A DNA stretch of 64,000 nucleotides from UBA1764 sp045642565 (GCA_045642565.1 JAZUJE010000008.1:124001-188000); one strand, 5' to 3'. Positions 8,512 through 17,145 are shown, counted from the first letter of the stretch. Numbers and translations are program-made. The notes: generated by a model not told the origin, from the sequence alone.

Positions 8512-9459
8512 ATGAAAAAAATTCTTGCAGTACTGCTCGCATTAGCAATGGTATTTTGCCTTGCTGCTTGCGGAGAAAAAGAAGTAGCAGATGATGCTAC
8601 AGAAGAAATTGAAATCGCTGTAGTTCTTAAGACATTAGCTTCAGAATACTGGGGATATGTAAAGAATGGTTGTGACGCTGCTGCTGCAGACCTTGGTGTC
8701 AAGGTTACAGTTGTAGGTCCTGGTGCAGAATCTGACATTGAAGGTCAGGTTGCTATGATTGAACAGGAAATCGGTGCTGGTTGCGATGCTATCGTTTGCG
8801 CTCCAAACGATGCTGACGCTGCTGCTGCTGCTCTCCAAGCTGCAATCGATGCAGGTACACCAGTTCTTTCTGTAGATACAAATGTTGGTATCGCAGGACA
8901 GACATCATTCGTTGGTACTTCTAACGTAGAAGCTGCTAAGGAAGGTGGCCTTTGGGCTGCATCCGTTCTTCCAGAAGGATCAAAAGCAGTTGTTATCTAT
9001 GGTCAGGAAGGCGATAACACATCTAACATGAGACGTGAAGGTTATGAAACAGCTTGCAAAGAAGCTGGTATCGAAGTTCTTGCTGCACTTTCAGGACAGA
9101 ACACAACTGATGGCGCTACAAAGACAATGGAAGACCTCTTAAGCGCATACCCAGGACAGATTAACGCAGTATTCTGCCACAATGATGATACAGCTATCGG
9201 TGCTATGAACGCTTGCAAGAACGCTGGCGTTAGCGATATCCTTATCGTTGGTTTCGATGGAAACAAATCAGCTGTAGAACTTATTCAGGCTGGCGAACTC
9301 ATTCAGGCAACAGTTGCTCAGCAGCCTTACCAGATGGGTTATCAGGTTGTAGAAGCTGCAGTTAAAGCTATCAATGGCGAAACTGTAGATGAAGTTATCA
9401 ACGCTCCAGTAGTAGTTGTAACAAAAGATAACGCTGCAGATTATTTAGCATCACTTTAA
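8512..9459 (+). CDS. Sugar/inositol ABC transporter substrate-binding lipoprotein
   Basis: The protein is 315 residues with a lipoprotein signal peptide (positively charged MKK, hydrophobic core, LAAC lipobox with Cys20). The mature part is a type I periplasmic-binding fold like RbsB and the inositol-binding IbpA. It shows the repeated family features GCDAIVCAPNDADA, SVDTNVGIAGQTSFVGTSN and VGFDGNKSAVELI. In a Gram-positive cell it would be anchored outside the membrane to deliver ligand to the permease. Head-to-head placement with the iol operon makes myo-inositol the likely ligand. AGGAG lies 9 bases before the ATG. Confidence 0.9.
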   Translation: MKKILAVLLALAMVFCLAACGEKEVADDATEEIEIAVVLKTLASEYWGYVKNGCDAAAADLGVKVTVVGPGAESDIEGQVAMIEQEIGAGCDAIVCAPNDADAAAAALQAAIDAGTPVLSVDTNVGIAGQTSFVGTSNVEAAKEGGLWAASVLPEGSKAVVIYGQEGDNTSNMRREGYETACKEAGIEVLAALSGQNTTDGATKTMEDLLSAYPGQINAVFCHNDDTAIGAMNACKNAGVSDILIVGFDGNKSAVELIQAGELIQATVAQQPYQMGYQVVEAAVKAINGETVDEVINAPVVVVTKDNAADYLASL

Positions 9460-9502
9460 TCAATAATATTGAATTTATTGTCGCTATAAAGTGAAACAAT
9501 GG

Positions 9503-9537
9503 ACAGAGAGCGGCATCAAATACCGCTCTCTGTTTTT
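9503..9537 (+). terminator. Intra-operon terminator after the binding-protein gene
   Basis: An 11-bp stem (arms 9503-9513 and 9523-9533) with a 9-base loop is followed by TTTTT. It lies between the binding protein and its ATPase. It probably lets only part of the transcripts continue, giving excess binding protein over membrane components. Confidence 0.8.
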
Positions 9538-9543
9538 CTATCT

Positions 9544-9572
9544 TAAAGAGTGCTCCATAATGGAGATTGCTC
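9544..9572 (+). other. Second hairpin in the binding protein-ATPase gap
   Basis: AAGAG/CTCTT and CTCC/GGAG arms form an imperfect stem with a small internal loop (29 bases) and no T-run. It may protect or process the mRNA downstream of the terminator. Confidence 0.35.
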
Positions 9573-9609
9573 TTGAATCATTGAGAGAATTGCAAATCGA
9601 GGTAATTCA

Positions 9610-11112
9610 ATGAGCGAATATGTAGTTGAACTTAAAAACATAACTAAGAAATTCCCTGGTGTAGTAGCTATGAGAAATATGTCCATAGCAATCAAACCTG
9701 GCGAAATTCACGGCCTTATCGGTGAAAATGGTGCTGGTAAATCAACTTTGATTAAAGTTCTTACCGGTGTAAATATTCCTGAAGAAGGCGAAATTTTTGT
9801 TGATGGAGAAAAGAAAGTTTTCCATAACCCTGTTCAATCTCGCGAAGCTGGTATTGCATGTGTATACCAAGAATTAAACATTGTTCGTCAGCTACCTGTA
9901 GTTGATAATGTATTTATGGGTAGATCTATTAAGAAGGGCGTTCTTCTTGATTATCCAAAAATGGAAGCTGAAGCTCATGATGCATTAACAATGTTAGGCC
10001 ATCCGGAGATTGATGTAAGAAAAGAAGCTGGTAAGTACGGTATAGGCTTACAGCAGATGGTCGAAATAGCAAAAGCAGTAACGCAGGATGCTAAACTTAT
10101 TATCATGGACGAGCCAACATCTTCACTTGGTCAAAAAGAAATTGAAGAATTGATGAATACAGTCCGTAAGATAAAAGCAAAAGGCATTGCTGTATTATTT
10201 GTTTCTCATAAGTTGGAAGAACTCTTCGAGCTTTGTGACCGTGTAACCGTAATGCGTGATGGCGAACATATCTGCACAGAAAATATTTCAGATATGAACG
10301 AAGAAAAGTTAATAAACGCTATGGTAGGTCGTACACTTGACAACTTATTCCCTAAGGAATTTGGTACAAAAGGTGATGTATGGCTCGAAGCTAAAAATAT
10401 TAACGAAGCAGGCGTTCTTCATGATGTAAGCTTTAAGGCACATGCAGGGCAGATTACTTGTTTCGCAGGCCTCGTTGGGGCTGGTAGAACAGAAATGATG
10501 CGCGCTGTATTTGGGGCAGATCCAATCGACGGCGGAGAAATTTATGTTAAAGGCCAAAAAGTAAATATTAGGAAACCTGCAGATGCTATTAAGCATAAAA
10601 TTGGTTTTTGTACAGAAGACAGAAAAGGGCAAGGTCTTGTTCTCAGCTTAGGTCTGCGTACAAATTTAATCATGGCTAATATGAAGTCTTATGTAAATGG
10701 ACTTTTCTTTAATGAAAGGAAAATTGAAGAGGCTGGACAAAATAGTATAAAGAGCTTAAGAATTAAAACCCCTTCACTTGATGAAGTTGCTGCACAACTT
10801 TCTGGTGGTAACCAGCAAAAGGTTGTTATCGGTAAGTGGATGAATGCGGATGCTGATATAGTCATCTTTGATGAACCGACAAGAGGTATCGATGTTGGTG
10901 CAAAGATTGAAGTATATAACGTAATGAACCAAATGGTTAAGGAAGGTAAATGTGTAATAATGGTATCTTCCGAATTACCAGAAGTACTTGCTATGAGTGA
11001 TCATGTTTATGTAATGCGTGGTGGACGCATGATGGCAAGTATTGATAGAGATTCAAAGCACTTTAACCAAGAAGATATTATGAAAGCAGCTTGGGGAGGA
11101 GAGTTAGATTAA
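9610..11112 (+). CDS. Sugar ABC transporter ATP-binding protein (RbsA/MglA type)
   Basis: A 500-residue tandem ATPase with two nucleotide-binding domains, as in ribose, galactose and inositol importers. The first domain has a full Walker A (GENGAGKST, residues 38-46) and Walker B (LIIMDEPTSSL). The second keeps the ABC signature (LSGGNQQKV) and Walker B (IVIFDEPTRGIDVG), but has a degenerate Walker A (GLVGAGRTE), as usual in this family. It powers uptake through the permease encoded right after it. A GAGG ribosome site lies 7 bases before the ATG. The stop is 2 bases before the permease start. Confidence 0.93.
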   Translation: MSEYVVELKNITKKFPGVVAMRNMSIAIKPGEIHGLIGENGAGKSTLIKVLTGVNIPEEGEIFVDGEKKVFHNPVQSREAGIACVYQELNIVRQLPVVDNVFMGRSIKKGVLLDYPKMEAEAHDALTMLGHPEIDVRKEAGKYGIGLQQMVEIAKAVTQDAKLIIMDEPTSSLGQKEIEELMNTVRKIKAKGIAVLFVSHKLEELFELCDRVTVMRDGEHICTENISDMNEEKLINAMVGRTLDNLFPKEFGTKGDVWLEAKNINEAGVLHDVSFKAHAGQITCFAGLVGAGRTEMMRAVFGADPIDGGEIYVKGQKVNIRKPADAIKHKIGFCTEDRKGQGLVLSLGLRTNLIMANMKSYVNGLFFNERKIEEAGQNSIKSLRIKTPSLDEVAAQLSGGNQQKVVIGKWMNADADIVIFDEPTRGIDVGAKIEVYNVMNQMVKEGKCVIMVSSELPEVLAMSDHVYVMRGGRMMASIDRDSKHFNQEDIMKAAWGGELD

Positions 11113-11114
11113 TT

Positions 11115-12143
11115 ATGAAGAATAATACTAAATTAAAAGCAGTGCTTCAAAAAATGGGCACATTGCTTGCATTAATTATCTTAGTACTTATTTTCTGCGT
11201 TGTAATGCCGGATAAGTTCCCTAAGATTGCAAATGTTATGAATATCCTTAAGCAGGCATCTATTAACTGCTTAATTTCATCTGGTATGTTATGTGCACTT
11301 ATTACTGCCGGTATTGACCTTTCAGTAGGTTCTAACTGTGTACTTTGCACATGTTTCATTGCCGTTTTGATGGAAAAATTCGGAATCACAAATCCTATAG
11401 TTCTTATTCTTGCAGGTCTTTTCATAAGTACTCTTGCAGGTTTTACAAATGGTACATTACTTACAAGACTCGACTTACCACACCCATTCGTTTCTACAAT
11501 GGGTATGAAGAATGTACTTCTTGGTATTGCACTTGTAATTACAGGATCTAAATCAATTGGTTTTACAAACAAGGGTGTTGATGCTGTTATGTGGATTGGA
11601 AGCCACTCTTTCTTCCAGGTAAGAGATGCAGCTGGAAAAGTTACATTCCCTGGAATCCCGGCAAGCTTTATTCTTGTAATTGTTGTTTATATCCTCTTTG
11701 ATTTATTCCTCAAGAGAACATCTCTTGGTCGTATGATTTACTGCTGCGGTGGCAACCCAGAAGCTGCTCGTTTAAGTGGTATTCCATCAAAGAACGTTTT
11801 GACATTTGTTTATACATTATCTGGCTTCATGGCTGGTCTTGCAGGTGTTGTTTCTGTAGGTCGTCTTGCTAGTGCAAATGCAAACGCTGGAGCTACATAC
11901 GATAATGATGCTATTGCTGCATGTATTGTAGGTGGTGCATCATTTACAGGTGGTAAAGGTACAATTTGGGGCACAATGATTGGTGCTCTTCTGATGGCTG
12001 TAATTCGTAATGGACTTAACCTTTTAGGTGCTCAGAATGATATTCAGTACATTGTAATCGGTGGAGTAATTATTGTTGCTGTAACAATCGACGTTGTTCG
12101 TAACAAGATGGAAGCTAAGGCTAGAAGACTTGCTGCACAATAG
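11115..12143 (+). CDS. Sugar ABC transporter permease (RbsC type)
   Basis: This is a 342-residue integral membrane protein of the RbsC/XylH family, with about ten hydrophobic segments. The conserved cytoplasmic loop near the C-terminus reads NAGATYDNDAIAACIVGGASFTGG split over two segments, which is the ATPase contact region in this family (ANAGxGxELDAIAAVVIGG in RbsC). I start at 11115 (MKNNTKLK) because GGAGGAGAG lies just upstream, inside the ATPase gene; an ATG at 11091 lies further inside that gene. It forms one importer with the two preceding genes, probably for myo-inositol. Confidence 0.92.
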   Translation: MKNNTKLKAVLQKMGTLLALIILVLIFCVVMPDKFPKIANVMNILKQASINCLISSGMLCALITAGIDLSVGSNCVLCTCFIAVLMEKFGITNPIVLILAGLFISTLAGFTNGTLLTRLDLPHPFVSTMGMKNVLLGIALVITGSKSIGFTNKGVDAVMWIGSHSFFQVRDAAGKVTFPGIPASFILVIVVYILFDLFLKRTSLGRMIYCCGGNPEAARLSGIPSKNVLTFVYTLSGFMAGLAGVVSVGRLASANANAGATYDNDAIAACIVGGASFTGGKGTIWGTMIGALLMAVIRNGLNLLGAQNDIQYIVIGGVIIVAVTIDVVRNKMEAKARRLAAQ

Positions 12144-12159
12144 TCAATTCGGAACTTAT

Positions 12160-12193
12160 AAAAGGAGTACTTCAAAAGAAGTACTCCTTTTTT
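12160..12193 (+). terminator. Terminator of the inositol-type ABC operon
   Basis: A 14-bp perfect stem (12160-12173 with 12178-12191) with an AAAA loop ends in a T-run, 17 bases after the permease stop. Confidence 0.9.
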
Positions 12194-12200
12194 GTGAATA

Positions 12201-12229
12201 TTGACCACTGCTAAAATGGAGCGTAAAAT
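12201..12229 (+). promoter_or_regulatory. Promoter of the PfkB kinase gene
   Basis: TTGACC and TAAAAT are spaced exactly 17 bases, right after the ABC operon terminator. The leader would be about 45 bases, with TTAGGAGAAAA before the ATG. Confidence 0.65.
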
Positions 12230-12279
12230 ATATCTACGTGATTATAAGCGTTTATTTTTATTAAATTAGGAGAAAATTT

Positions 12280-13158
12280 ATGTTTGACACTATGATTATT
12301 GGGCAGGTTTCTGTTGATAAAAATGTTGACTATGATGGCCGTGAAGAAGTGGTTTTAGGTGGCGCAGTTTTAGCTGCCGGTTATATGGCTTCTGCACTTT
12401 CTGATAAGGTTGCCGTAGTTCCAAAAAACGATCTTACAAATATCGTACCTGAAAACGAATTTAAAGATGCAAAAAATGTAAAGGTTTTTGCATGCAAATC
12501 AAAAGAGAATGTTCATATGGAAAATGTTTATCATACTGCAGATCGTGAACGCAGAGATTGTCGTTGTACGGCTGCAATTGATCCATATACTCCGGAAGAT
12601 ATCCCGGAAGAGCCGGCAAAAGTATATCATTTAGCAGGTCTAATCGTCGGGGATATTCCTGGAAGTGTTATTGAGGCTTGTGCTAAAAAGGGCGATGTCG
12701 CTGTTGATGTACAGTGCATGATGAGAAAACGTTTTGCTGATAATCATCTTGAACTTCTCGACTGGGAAGAAAAGATGAAATATCTCCCAATGTGCAGATA
12801 TCTTAAGACAGATGCTCATGAAGCTGAAGGTCTTACAGGAACAGCTGATAGAGAAGAGGCTGCTAAGATTCTTTACCAGTGGGGTGCAAAAGAAATTATG
12901 ATTACCCACAATACAGAGGTAATAGTTTACGACGGAAAGCAAATTTATCGTCAGCCGTTAAAACCGCGTAATCTTACAGGTCGTACTGGTAGAGGAGACA
13001 CAACTTTTGGAGCATATCTTGTTGAACGTCAGACTAAGAGTATCCCAGAAGCTCTTTTAATGGCTGCTGCCGGAGTATCATTAAAGATGGAAACTCCGGG
13101 ACCTTTTAAAGGTACTCGCAAGGATATTGAAGAGTTTATGAACGAATTCTACAAGTAA
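12280..13158 (+). CDS. PfkB-family carbohydrate/cyclitol kinase
   Basis: A 292-residue ribokinase-fold kinase. The N-terminal LGGAVLAAGYMASAL matches the substrate-side GG motif. The C-terminal TGRTGRGDTTFGAYL is the PfkB signature, with catalytic Asp240 and an unusual GRGD in place of GAGD. The middle has VAVDVQCMMR, like the D-x-Q-x-x-x-R stretch I recall from the plant and archaeal myo-inositol kinase-like PfkB branch. That suggests a cyclitol or sugar-acid substrate rather than ribose or fructose. It could act as IolC (DKG kinase) or as an inositol kinase; the sequence does not decide. It has its own promoter and terminator. Confidence 0.8.
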   Translation: MFDTMIIGQVSVDKNVDYDGREEVVLGGAVLAAGYMASALSDKVAVVPKNDLTNIVPENEFKDAKNVKVFACKSKENVHMENVYHTADRERRDCRCTAAIDPYTPEDIPEEPAKVYHLAGLIVGDIPGSVIEACAKKGDVAVDVQCMMRKRFADNHLELLDWEEKMKYLPMCRYLKTDAHEAEGLTGTADREEAAKILYQWGAKEIMITHNTEVIVYDGKQIYRQPLKPRNLTGRTGRGDTTFGAYLVERQTKSIPEALLMAAAGVSLKMETPGPFKGTRKDIEEFMNEFYK

Positions 13159-13188
13159 GTGATTTTTAATCTATTATCCGCAAAAAAG

Positions 13189-13239
13189 TAAGAATTTAGC
13201 CTTTTATTTTAGCAAAAATAGAGCTAAATTCTTATTTTT
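13189..13239 (+). terminator. Terminator after the PfkB kinase
   Basis: A 12-bp perfect stem (13189-13200 with 13223-13234), a 22-base AT-rich loop and then TTTTT. Confidence 0.75.
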
Positions 13240-13267
13240 GATATATAATAATATAGTTAGTTATATT
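13238..13267 (+). promoter_or_regulatory. Possible promoter of the type II GAPDH gene
   Basis: TTGATA and TATATT are spaced by 18 bases; the -35 box overlaps the end of the preceding T-run. The area is very AT-rich, so chance matches are likely. Confidence 0.4.
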
Positions 13268-13313
13268 TTGTATTACTATATAAATTTAATATATTTTTTT
13301 TGGAGGCTAAATT

Positions 13314-14381
13314 ATGGCAAAAATTAGAGTCGGTGTTGCAGGTTATGGTACAATCGGCCAAAGACTTGCTGATGGTGTTGCACTTCAAGGCGACATGGAA
13401 CTTGTAGGAATTGCAGATCTTGCTCCTACACTCGCACTTAAAGCACTTCGTGAAAGAGACATGATAGGAAACAATGGCGTTAAGTATAATCTTTACCTTG
13501 TTGATGGTGCTGATAAGGCTGCTTTTGACGCTGCTGACATTCCAGTAGCTGGCACTTTTGAAGAACTTTGCAAGAATGTAGATATTATGCTCGATTCAGC
13601 TCCTGGCGGAGTTGGCGCAAAAAATAAGGAAAACTACTATGATAAGTATGGTGTTAAAGCTATCTTCCAGGGTGGTGAAAAGAACACAGTTGCTGATGTA
13701 TTCTTCCATGGTTATGCAAACTATGAAAAGGGTGTTGGTCAGAATTATCTTAAGTTAACAAGTTGCAATACAACAGGTCTTATTAGAACAGTTGATTGCC
13801 TTGATAGAGAATTTGGTATTGAAAAGGTTGCTATTACAATTATTCGTCGTGTAGCAGATCCTGGTGATTATCACAGAGGATTAACAAATGCACTCGAAAT
13901 TGATAAGGCTCCGTCACATCAGGCTGTTGACCTTATGACAATTATGCCTCACATTGATGCAACTGGTATTCTTGTTCACACACCAGTTACACACGGTCAC
14001 ATCATTACTGTTCTTGCAACAGCTAAGAATGGAAAGAAACTCCATAAGGAAGAAGTTCTTGCAGCATTCGAAAAGCATCCAAGAATTAGAGTCGTATCTA
14101 TTGACGAAGGATTTAAAGGAAATGCTTCTCTCTTCAAATATGCTAGAGACCTCGGAAACAGACGTGGTGATATGTATGAAATCGGTCTATGGAAAGACAG
14201 TATCGTAGAATCCGGAAATGACATCATGTATGCAATTAATATTCCTCAGGAATCAGTTACAATTCCTGAAACCATGGATGCTATTCGTGCAAGCATGAAG
14301 ATGCAGCTTACAAGAGAAGAGGGTACAGCTGAAACTAATAAGTACCTTGGAATCGGTAAGTTTAAGAATATCGCAAAATAG
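13314..14381 (+). CDS. Type II (archaeal-type) glyceraldehyde-3-phosphate dehydrogenase
   Basis: The 355-residue protein matches the archaeal type II GAPDH, not the usual bacterial GapA. The Rossmann start is GVAGYGTIGQRLADGVALQ. The catalytic cysteine is Cys151 in LTSCNTTGL, the exact archaeal-type context. The downstream stretch with RRVADPGDYHRGLTNAL and the DLMTIMPHID segment are also of that type. It converts glyceraldehyde-3-phosphate to 1,3-bisphosphoglycerate with NAD(P)+ and phosphate. The phosphoglycerate kinase gene follows directly, so the two make an ATP-yielding module. The ribosome site is a strong TGGAGG. The family is mainly archaeal, so ancient lateral transfer into Clostridia is likely. 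Confidence 0.88.
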   Translation: MAKIRVGVAGYGTIGQRLADGVALQGDMELVGIADLAPTLALKALRERDMIGNNGVKYNLYLVDGADKAAFDAADIPVAGTFEELCKNVDIMLDSAPGGVGAKNKENYYDKYGVKAIFQGGEKNTVADVFFHGYANYEKGVGQNYLKLTSCNTTGLIRTVDCLDREFGIEKVAITIIRRVADPGDYHRGLTNALEIDKAPSHQAVDLMTIMPHIDATGILVHTPVTHGHIITVLATAKNGKKLHKEEVLAAFEKHPRIRVVSIDEGFKGNASLFKYARDLGNRRGDMYEIGLWKDSIVESGNDIMYAINIPQESVTIPETMDAIRASMKMQLTREEGTAETNKYLGIGKFKNIAK

Positions 14382-14407
14382 TTTATAGTTTAATTTGTTA
14401 AGTTATG

Positions 14408-14436
14408 CAGAGGAGTGATTCATTGTCACTCCTCTG
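14408..14436 (+). other. Stable hairpin between type II GAPDH and PGK genes
   Basis: An 11-bp perfect stem (14408-14418 with 14426-14436) with a 7-base loop and no T-run. It ends 16 bases before the PGK start, where no Shine-Dalgarno site is visible. It may stabilise the upstream message or expose the PGK start after folding. The left arm holds AGGAG. Confidence 0.5.
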
Positions 14437-14452
14437 TCCAATATAAGAAAAA

Positions 14453-15712
14453 ATGAGATTTGGAATAAACACATTAGATAATTTTAATTATGAAGGCAAA
14501 ACAGTTCTCATGAGAGTTGATATGAATCAACCTGTAGATAGAGCAACTGGAACTTTAAAAAGCACACAGCGTATTGAAGCTTGTGCTAAAACTGTAAAAG
14601 AAGTGGCAGATCAAGGCGCAAAAGTCGTTCTTATGTGTCACCAGGGCAGTGATATTGAATATAAGAATTTTTATTGCACAAAACCTCATGCAGAAGTTCT
14701 TTCAAAACTTCTTGGAAAAGAAGTAAAGTGGATTGATGATGTGTGTGGCCCTGCTGCAAGAGATGCAATTAAATCACTTAAGAATGGCGAAATCCTTCTT
14801 CTTGACAACGTTCGCTATATGAGTGAAGAAATGACTTATTTTGAACAGAAATTAGCGCTTTCACACGAACAGCAGGCCAAAACAGTTGTAGTTGAAAAGC
14901 TTGCTCCACTTGCTGATTTATATGTTTGTGATGCATTTGCTGCAGCTCATAGAGATCAGCCAACACTTTGTGGATTTGAACAGGTTCTCCCTTCAGCAAT
15001 GGGTAGACTGTTCGAAGAAGAATATTGTGTAGTATCAGAATTAATGGAAAAACCGGCAAGACCATGTGTATTTGTGCTTGGTGGGGCAAAAATTTCCGAT
15101 GCTTTTATTATGATGAAGACTGTTCTTTCTAATGGAAGTGCAGATAAGATTTTAACCGGGGGCCTCGTTGGTAATATTCTTCTTGCTTCAAAAGGTGAAA
15201 AGATTGGTCAGGGCAGCCTTGACTTTATAGCTAAAGAAGGTTACACAAACTACATAGAAGAAGGAAAAGAGTTACTTGCTAAATATGGCAACAAGATAGT
15301 TCTTCCATTAGATTTAGCTTATCTTGAAAATGGCGAAAGAAAAGAATGTGATGTAAAGTCAACTCCGGACAATATTGGGGCTCTTGATGTTGGCGCAAAG
15401 ACAATCAAACTGTATGAAGATGAAATTGCTAAAGCTGCAACAATCTTCACGAATGGTCCTATGGGTGTATTTGAAGAAGCTCCAACTGAAGCTGGTACGA
15501 AAGCTATTTTTGAAGCAATGGCAAATTCAAATGGCTATAGCGTAATAGGCGGTGGTGATAGTGTTACTGCCGCAAAGAAATATAAAGTTACAGATAAAAT
15601 TGGATATGTTTGCACCGGCGGTGGAGCACTTATCAGATTCCTTACAGGAGAAGAACTTCCTGTAGTAAAAGCTTTACGTTTTGCAACAAGCAAATTTGGA
15701 GCAGAAAAGTAA
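14453..15712 (+). CDS. pgk: Phosphoglycerate kinase (archaeal-like)
   Basis: PGK transfers phosphate from 1,3-bisphosphoglycerate to ADP. The 419-residue protein keeps the substrate Arg/Asp motif (MRVDMNQPV), LLDNVRYMSEE, DAFAAAHRDQPTLCGF, the hinge-region GGAKISDAF and the nucleotide motif GPMGVFE...GGGDSVTA. Wording such as LMCHQGSD and AAHRDQPT resembles archaeal PGK more than bacterial PGK (SHLGRP, AFGTAHRAHAS). With type II GAPDH just upstream, the pair looks inherited together. There is no clear ribosome site before the ATG (AAGAAAAAATG). Confidence 0.88.
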   Translation: MRFGINTLDNFNYEGKTVLMRVDMNQPVDRATGTLKSTQRIEACAKTVKEVADQGAKVVLMCHQGSDIEYKNFYCTKPHAEVLSKLLGKEVKWIDDVCGPAARDAIKSLKNGEILLLDNVRYMSEEMTYFEQKLALSHEQQAKTVVVEKLAPLADLYVCDAFAAAHRDQPTLCGFEQVLPSAMGRLFEEEYCVVSELMEKPARPCVFVLGGAKISDAFIMMKTVLSNGSADKILTGGLVGNILLASKGEKIGQGSLDFIAKEGYTNYIEEGKELLAKYGNKIVLPLDLAYLENGERKECDVKSTPDNIGALDVGAKTIKLYEDEIAKAATIFTNGPMGVFEEAPTEAGTKAIFEAMANSNGYSVIGGGDSVTAAKKYKVTDKIGYVCTGGGALIRFLTGEELPVVKALRFATSKFGAEK

Positions 15713-15755
15713 ACATAATAAATTGTTTGATACTATTATCGTTTAATAAACAACA

Positions 15756-16457
15756 ATGATTGACTATTTAAGAGAATTTAATATTGTAACAATAATTATT
15801 CGATTATTTCTTGCCTGTCTTTGTGGAAGCTTGTTAGGCCTTAACAGAGAAAAACAGGGGCGTGCTGCAGGATTAAGAACTTACTATATAGTTTGTCTTG
15901 GTTCATGTGCGGTAATGCTTTTGGGCCAATACTTATATGTTATGCTTGATACGCAGTGGGCATCTCTTGCTACAAAATTTGGTTTAAAAACAGATGTCAC
16001 TCGTCTTGCATCTCAGGCCGTAGATGGTATTGGATTTCTTGGAGCCGGATCGATTCTTTTGACGAGAAAAAATCAAGTTAGAGGTCTAACATCTGCTGCC
16101 AGCCTATGGGCATCTGCGGCGTTAGGACTTGCGATTGGTGCTGGTTTTATAGAGCTTGGCGTTGTTGGATTTTTGTTTATGATGATAGTGTTAAAGCTAT
16201 TTTCATTGATTGATAATAAGACAAAAGACTTACATAACAAAGTCCGTTTTGCCATCACATTTGATGACATAAGTCACATTGCCAGAATTATTAATGCAAT
16301 AAAAGCTGATGGCGTACAAATTGTTGATTATGATTATACAGATAATGATGTGCCATATTTAGAAGTGCAGACAATTTTGCCAAGATTGTATACCGCCGTT
16401 GATTTTATGGGGAATCTTTATTCGATGAGTTTTGTAAAAACTGTTAGGAAATTGTAG
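15756..16457 (+). CDS. MgtC/SapB-family membrane protein
   Basis: A 233-residue protein with four to five N-terminal hydrophobic segments and a soluble C-terminal domain of about 80 residues. It shows MgtC hallmarks: LLGLNREKQGRAAGLRTYYIVCLGS, split by short variable positions, then GIGFLGAGSIL and GLTSAASLWASAALGLAIGAG. MgtC proteins are linked to magnesium homeostasis and to regulation of ATP synthase in pathogens; their role in Clostridia is unclear. No ribosome site precedes the ATG, and a TGaTACTAT extended -10-like box ends 19 bases upstream. It stands 11 bases before a second MgtC-like gene. Confidence 0.85.
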   Translation: MIDYLREFNIVTIIIRLFLACLCGSLLGLNREKQGRAAGLRTYYIVCLGSCAVMLLGQYLYVMLDTQWASLATKFGLKTDVTRLASQAVDGIGFLGAGSILLTRKNQVRGLTSAASLWASAALGLAIGAGFIELGVVGFLFMMIVLKLFSLIDNKTKDLHNKVRFAITFDDISHIARIINAIKADGVQIVDYDYTDNDVPYLEVQTILPRLYTAVDFMGNLYSMSFVKTVRKL

Positions 16458-16468
16458 GAGGAGGGTAA

Positions 16469-17143
16469 ATGACTTTAGAATATTTAAGAGATGTAAACCT
16501 TCTTTCTGTAGTAGTTCGCTTGCTTTGCGCACTTATTTGTGGTGGAGTAGTCGGAATAGAGAGAGAATTTAAAGGAAAATATGCAGGCTTTAGAACACAT
16601 ATCCTAATTTGCATTGGTTCTGCTATGGCTACATTGACAAGCCAATATATGGCATTGGTTTTGCATCAATACAGTGATATAGCAAGACTTGGCGCAGGTG
16701 TTGTTGCCGGGCTTGGTTTTATTGGAGCAGGAACTATTGTCGTAACCCAGGGACGAAGAATTCGCGGACTTACAACTGCCGCAGGACTTTGGACTGTAGG
16801 TATAATTGGTTTATGTGCCGGAGCTGGTTTTTATGAAGGAGCTCTAATAACTACAGCTTTGATGCTTATCGCAGGGACAGTAATTGCGAAACTTGAAAAA
16901 GATAAATTTGCTCAGCGTGGTACAGTTGACCTTGCAATTGATTTTCATAAAAAAGCAAATTTGCAAGAATTGCTTACTTATTTCAGAGACGTAGATGTTG
17001 CGATTGATGGCTTGGCTGTTAATACAGATGATGAAATACCTTCTGCTGTCTTTACTTTAAGATTGCATAGAAAAATTACAATTGATGATATCATAATAGA
17101 TGTTAAAAACTTTAATTTTGTTGAAAACGTTTATAAATTATAA
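16469..17143 (+). CDS. MgtC/SapB-family membrane protein (second copy)
   Basis: A 224-residue paralogue of the preceding gene with the same order of motifs: GGVVGIEREFKGKYAGFRTH, VVAGLGFIGAGTIVV, and GLTTAAGLWTVGIIGLCAGAG broken by short gaps. A C-terminal ACT-like domain follows. Compared with the first copy, this one is nearer the common MgtC consensus (GIERE, AGFRTH). It has a strong AGGAGGAGGG ribosome site 5 bases before the ATG. The two may form a heteromer or have divided roles. Confidence 0.86.
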   Translation: MTLEYLRDVNLLSVVVRLLCALICGGVVGIEREFKGKYAGFRTHILICIGSAMATLTSQYMALVLHQYSDIARLGAGVVAGLGFIGAGTIVVTQGRRIRGLTTAAGLWTVGIIGLCAGAGFYEGALITTALMLIAGTVIAKLEKDKFAQRGTVDLAIDFHKKANLQELLTYFRDVDVAIDGLAVNTDDEIPSAVFTLRLHRKITIDDIIIDVKNFNFVENVYKL

Positions 17144-17145
17144 AA

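Noticed and set aside
11147..11572. A 141-codon minus-strand frame in the RbsC-type permease
   Set aside because: Shadow of a hydrophobic coding region; no start signals.
12280..13158. Calling the PfkB protein IolC
   Set aside because: It has the PfkB fold, but GRGD in place of GAGD and a myo-inositol-kinase-like DVQ motif; the substrate cannot be settled from sequence.
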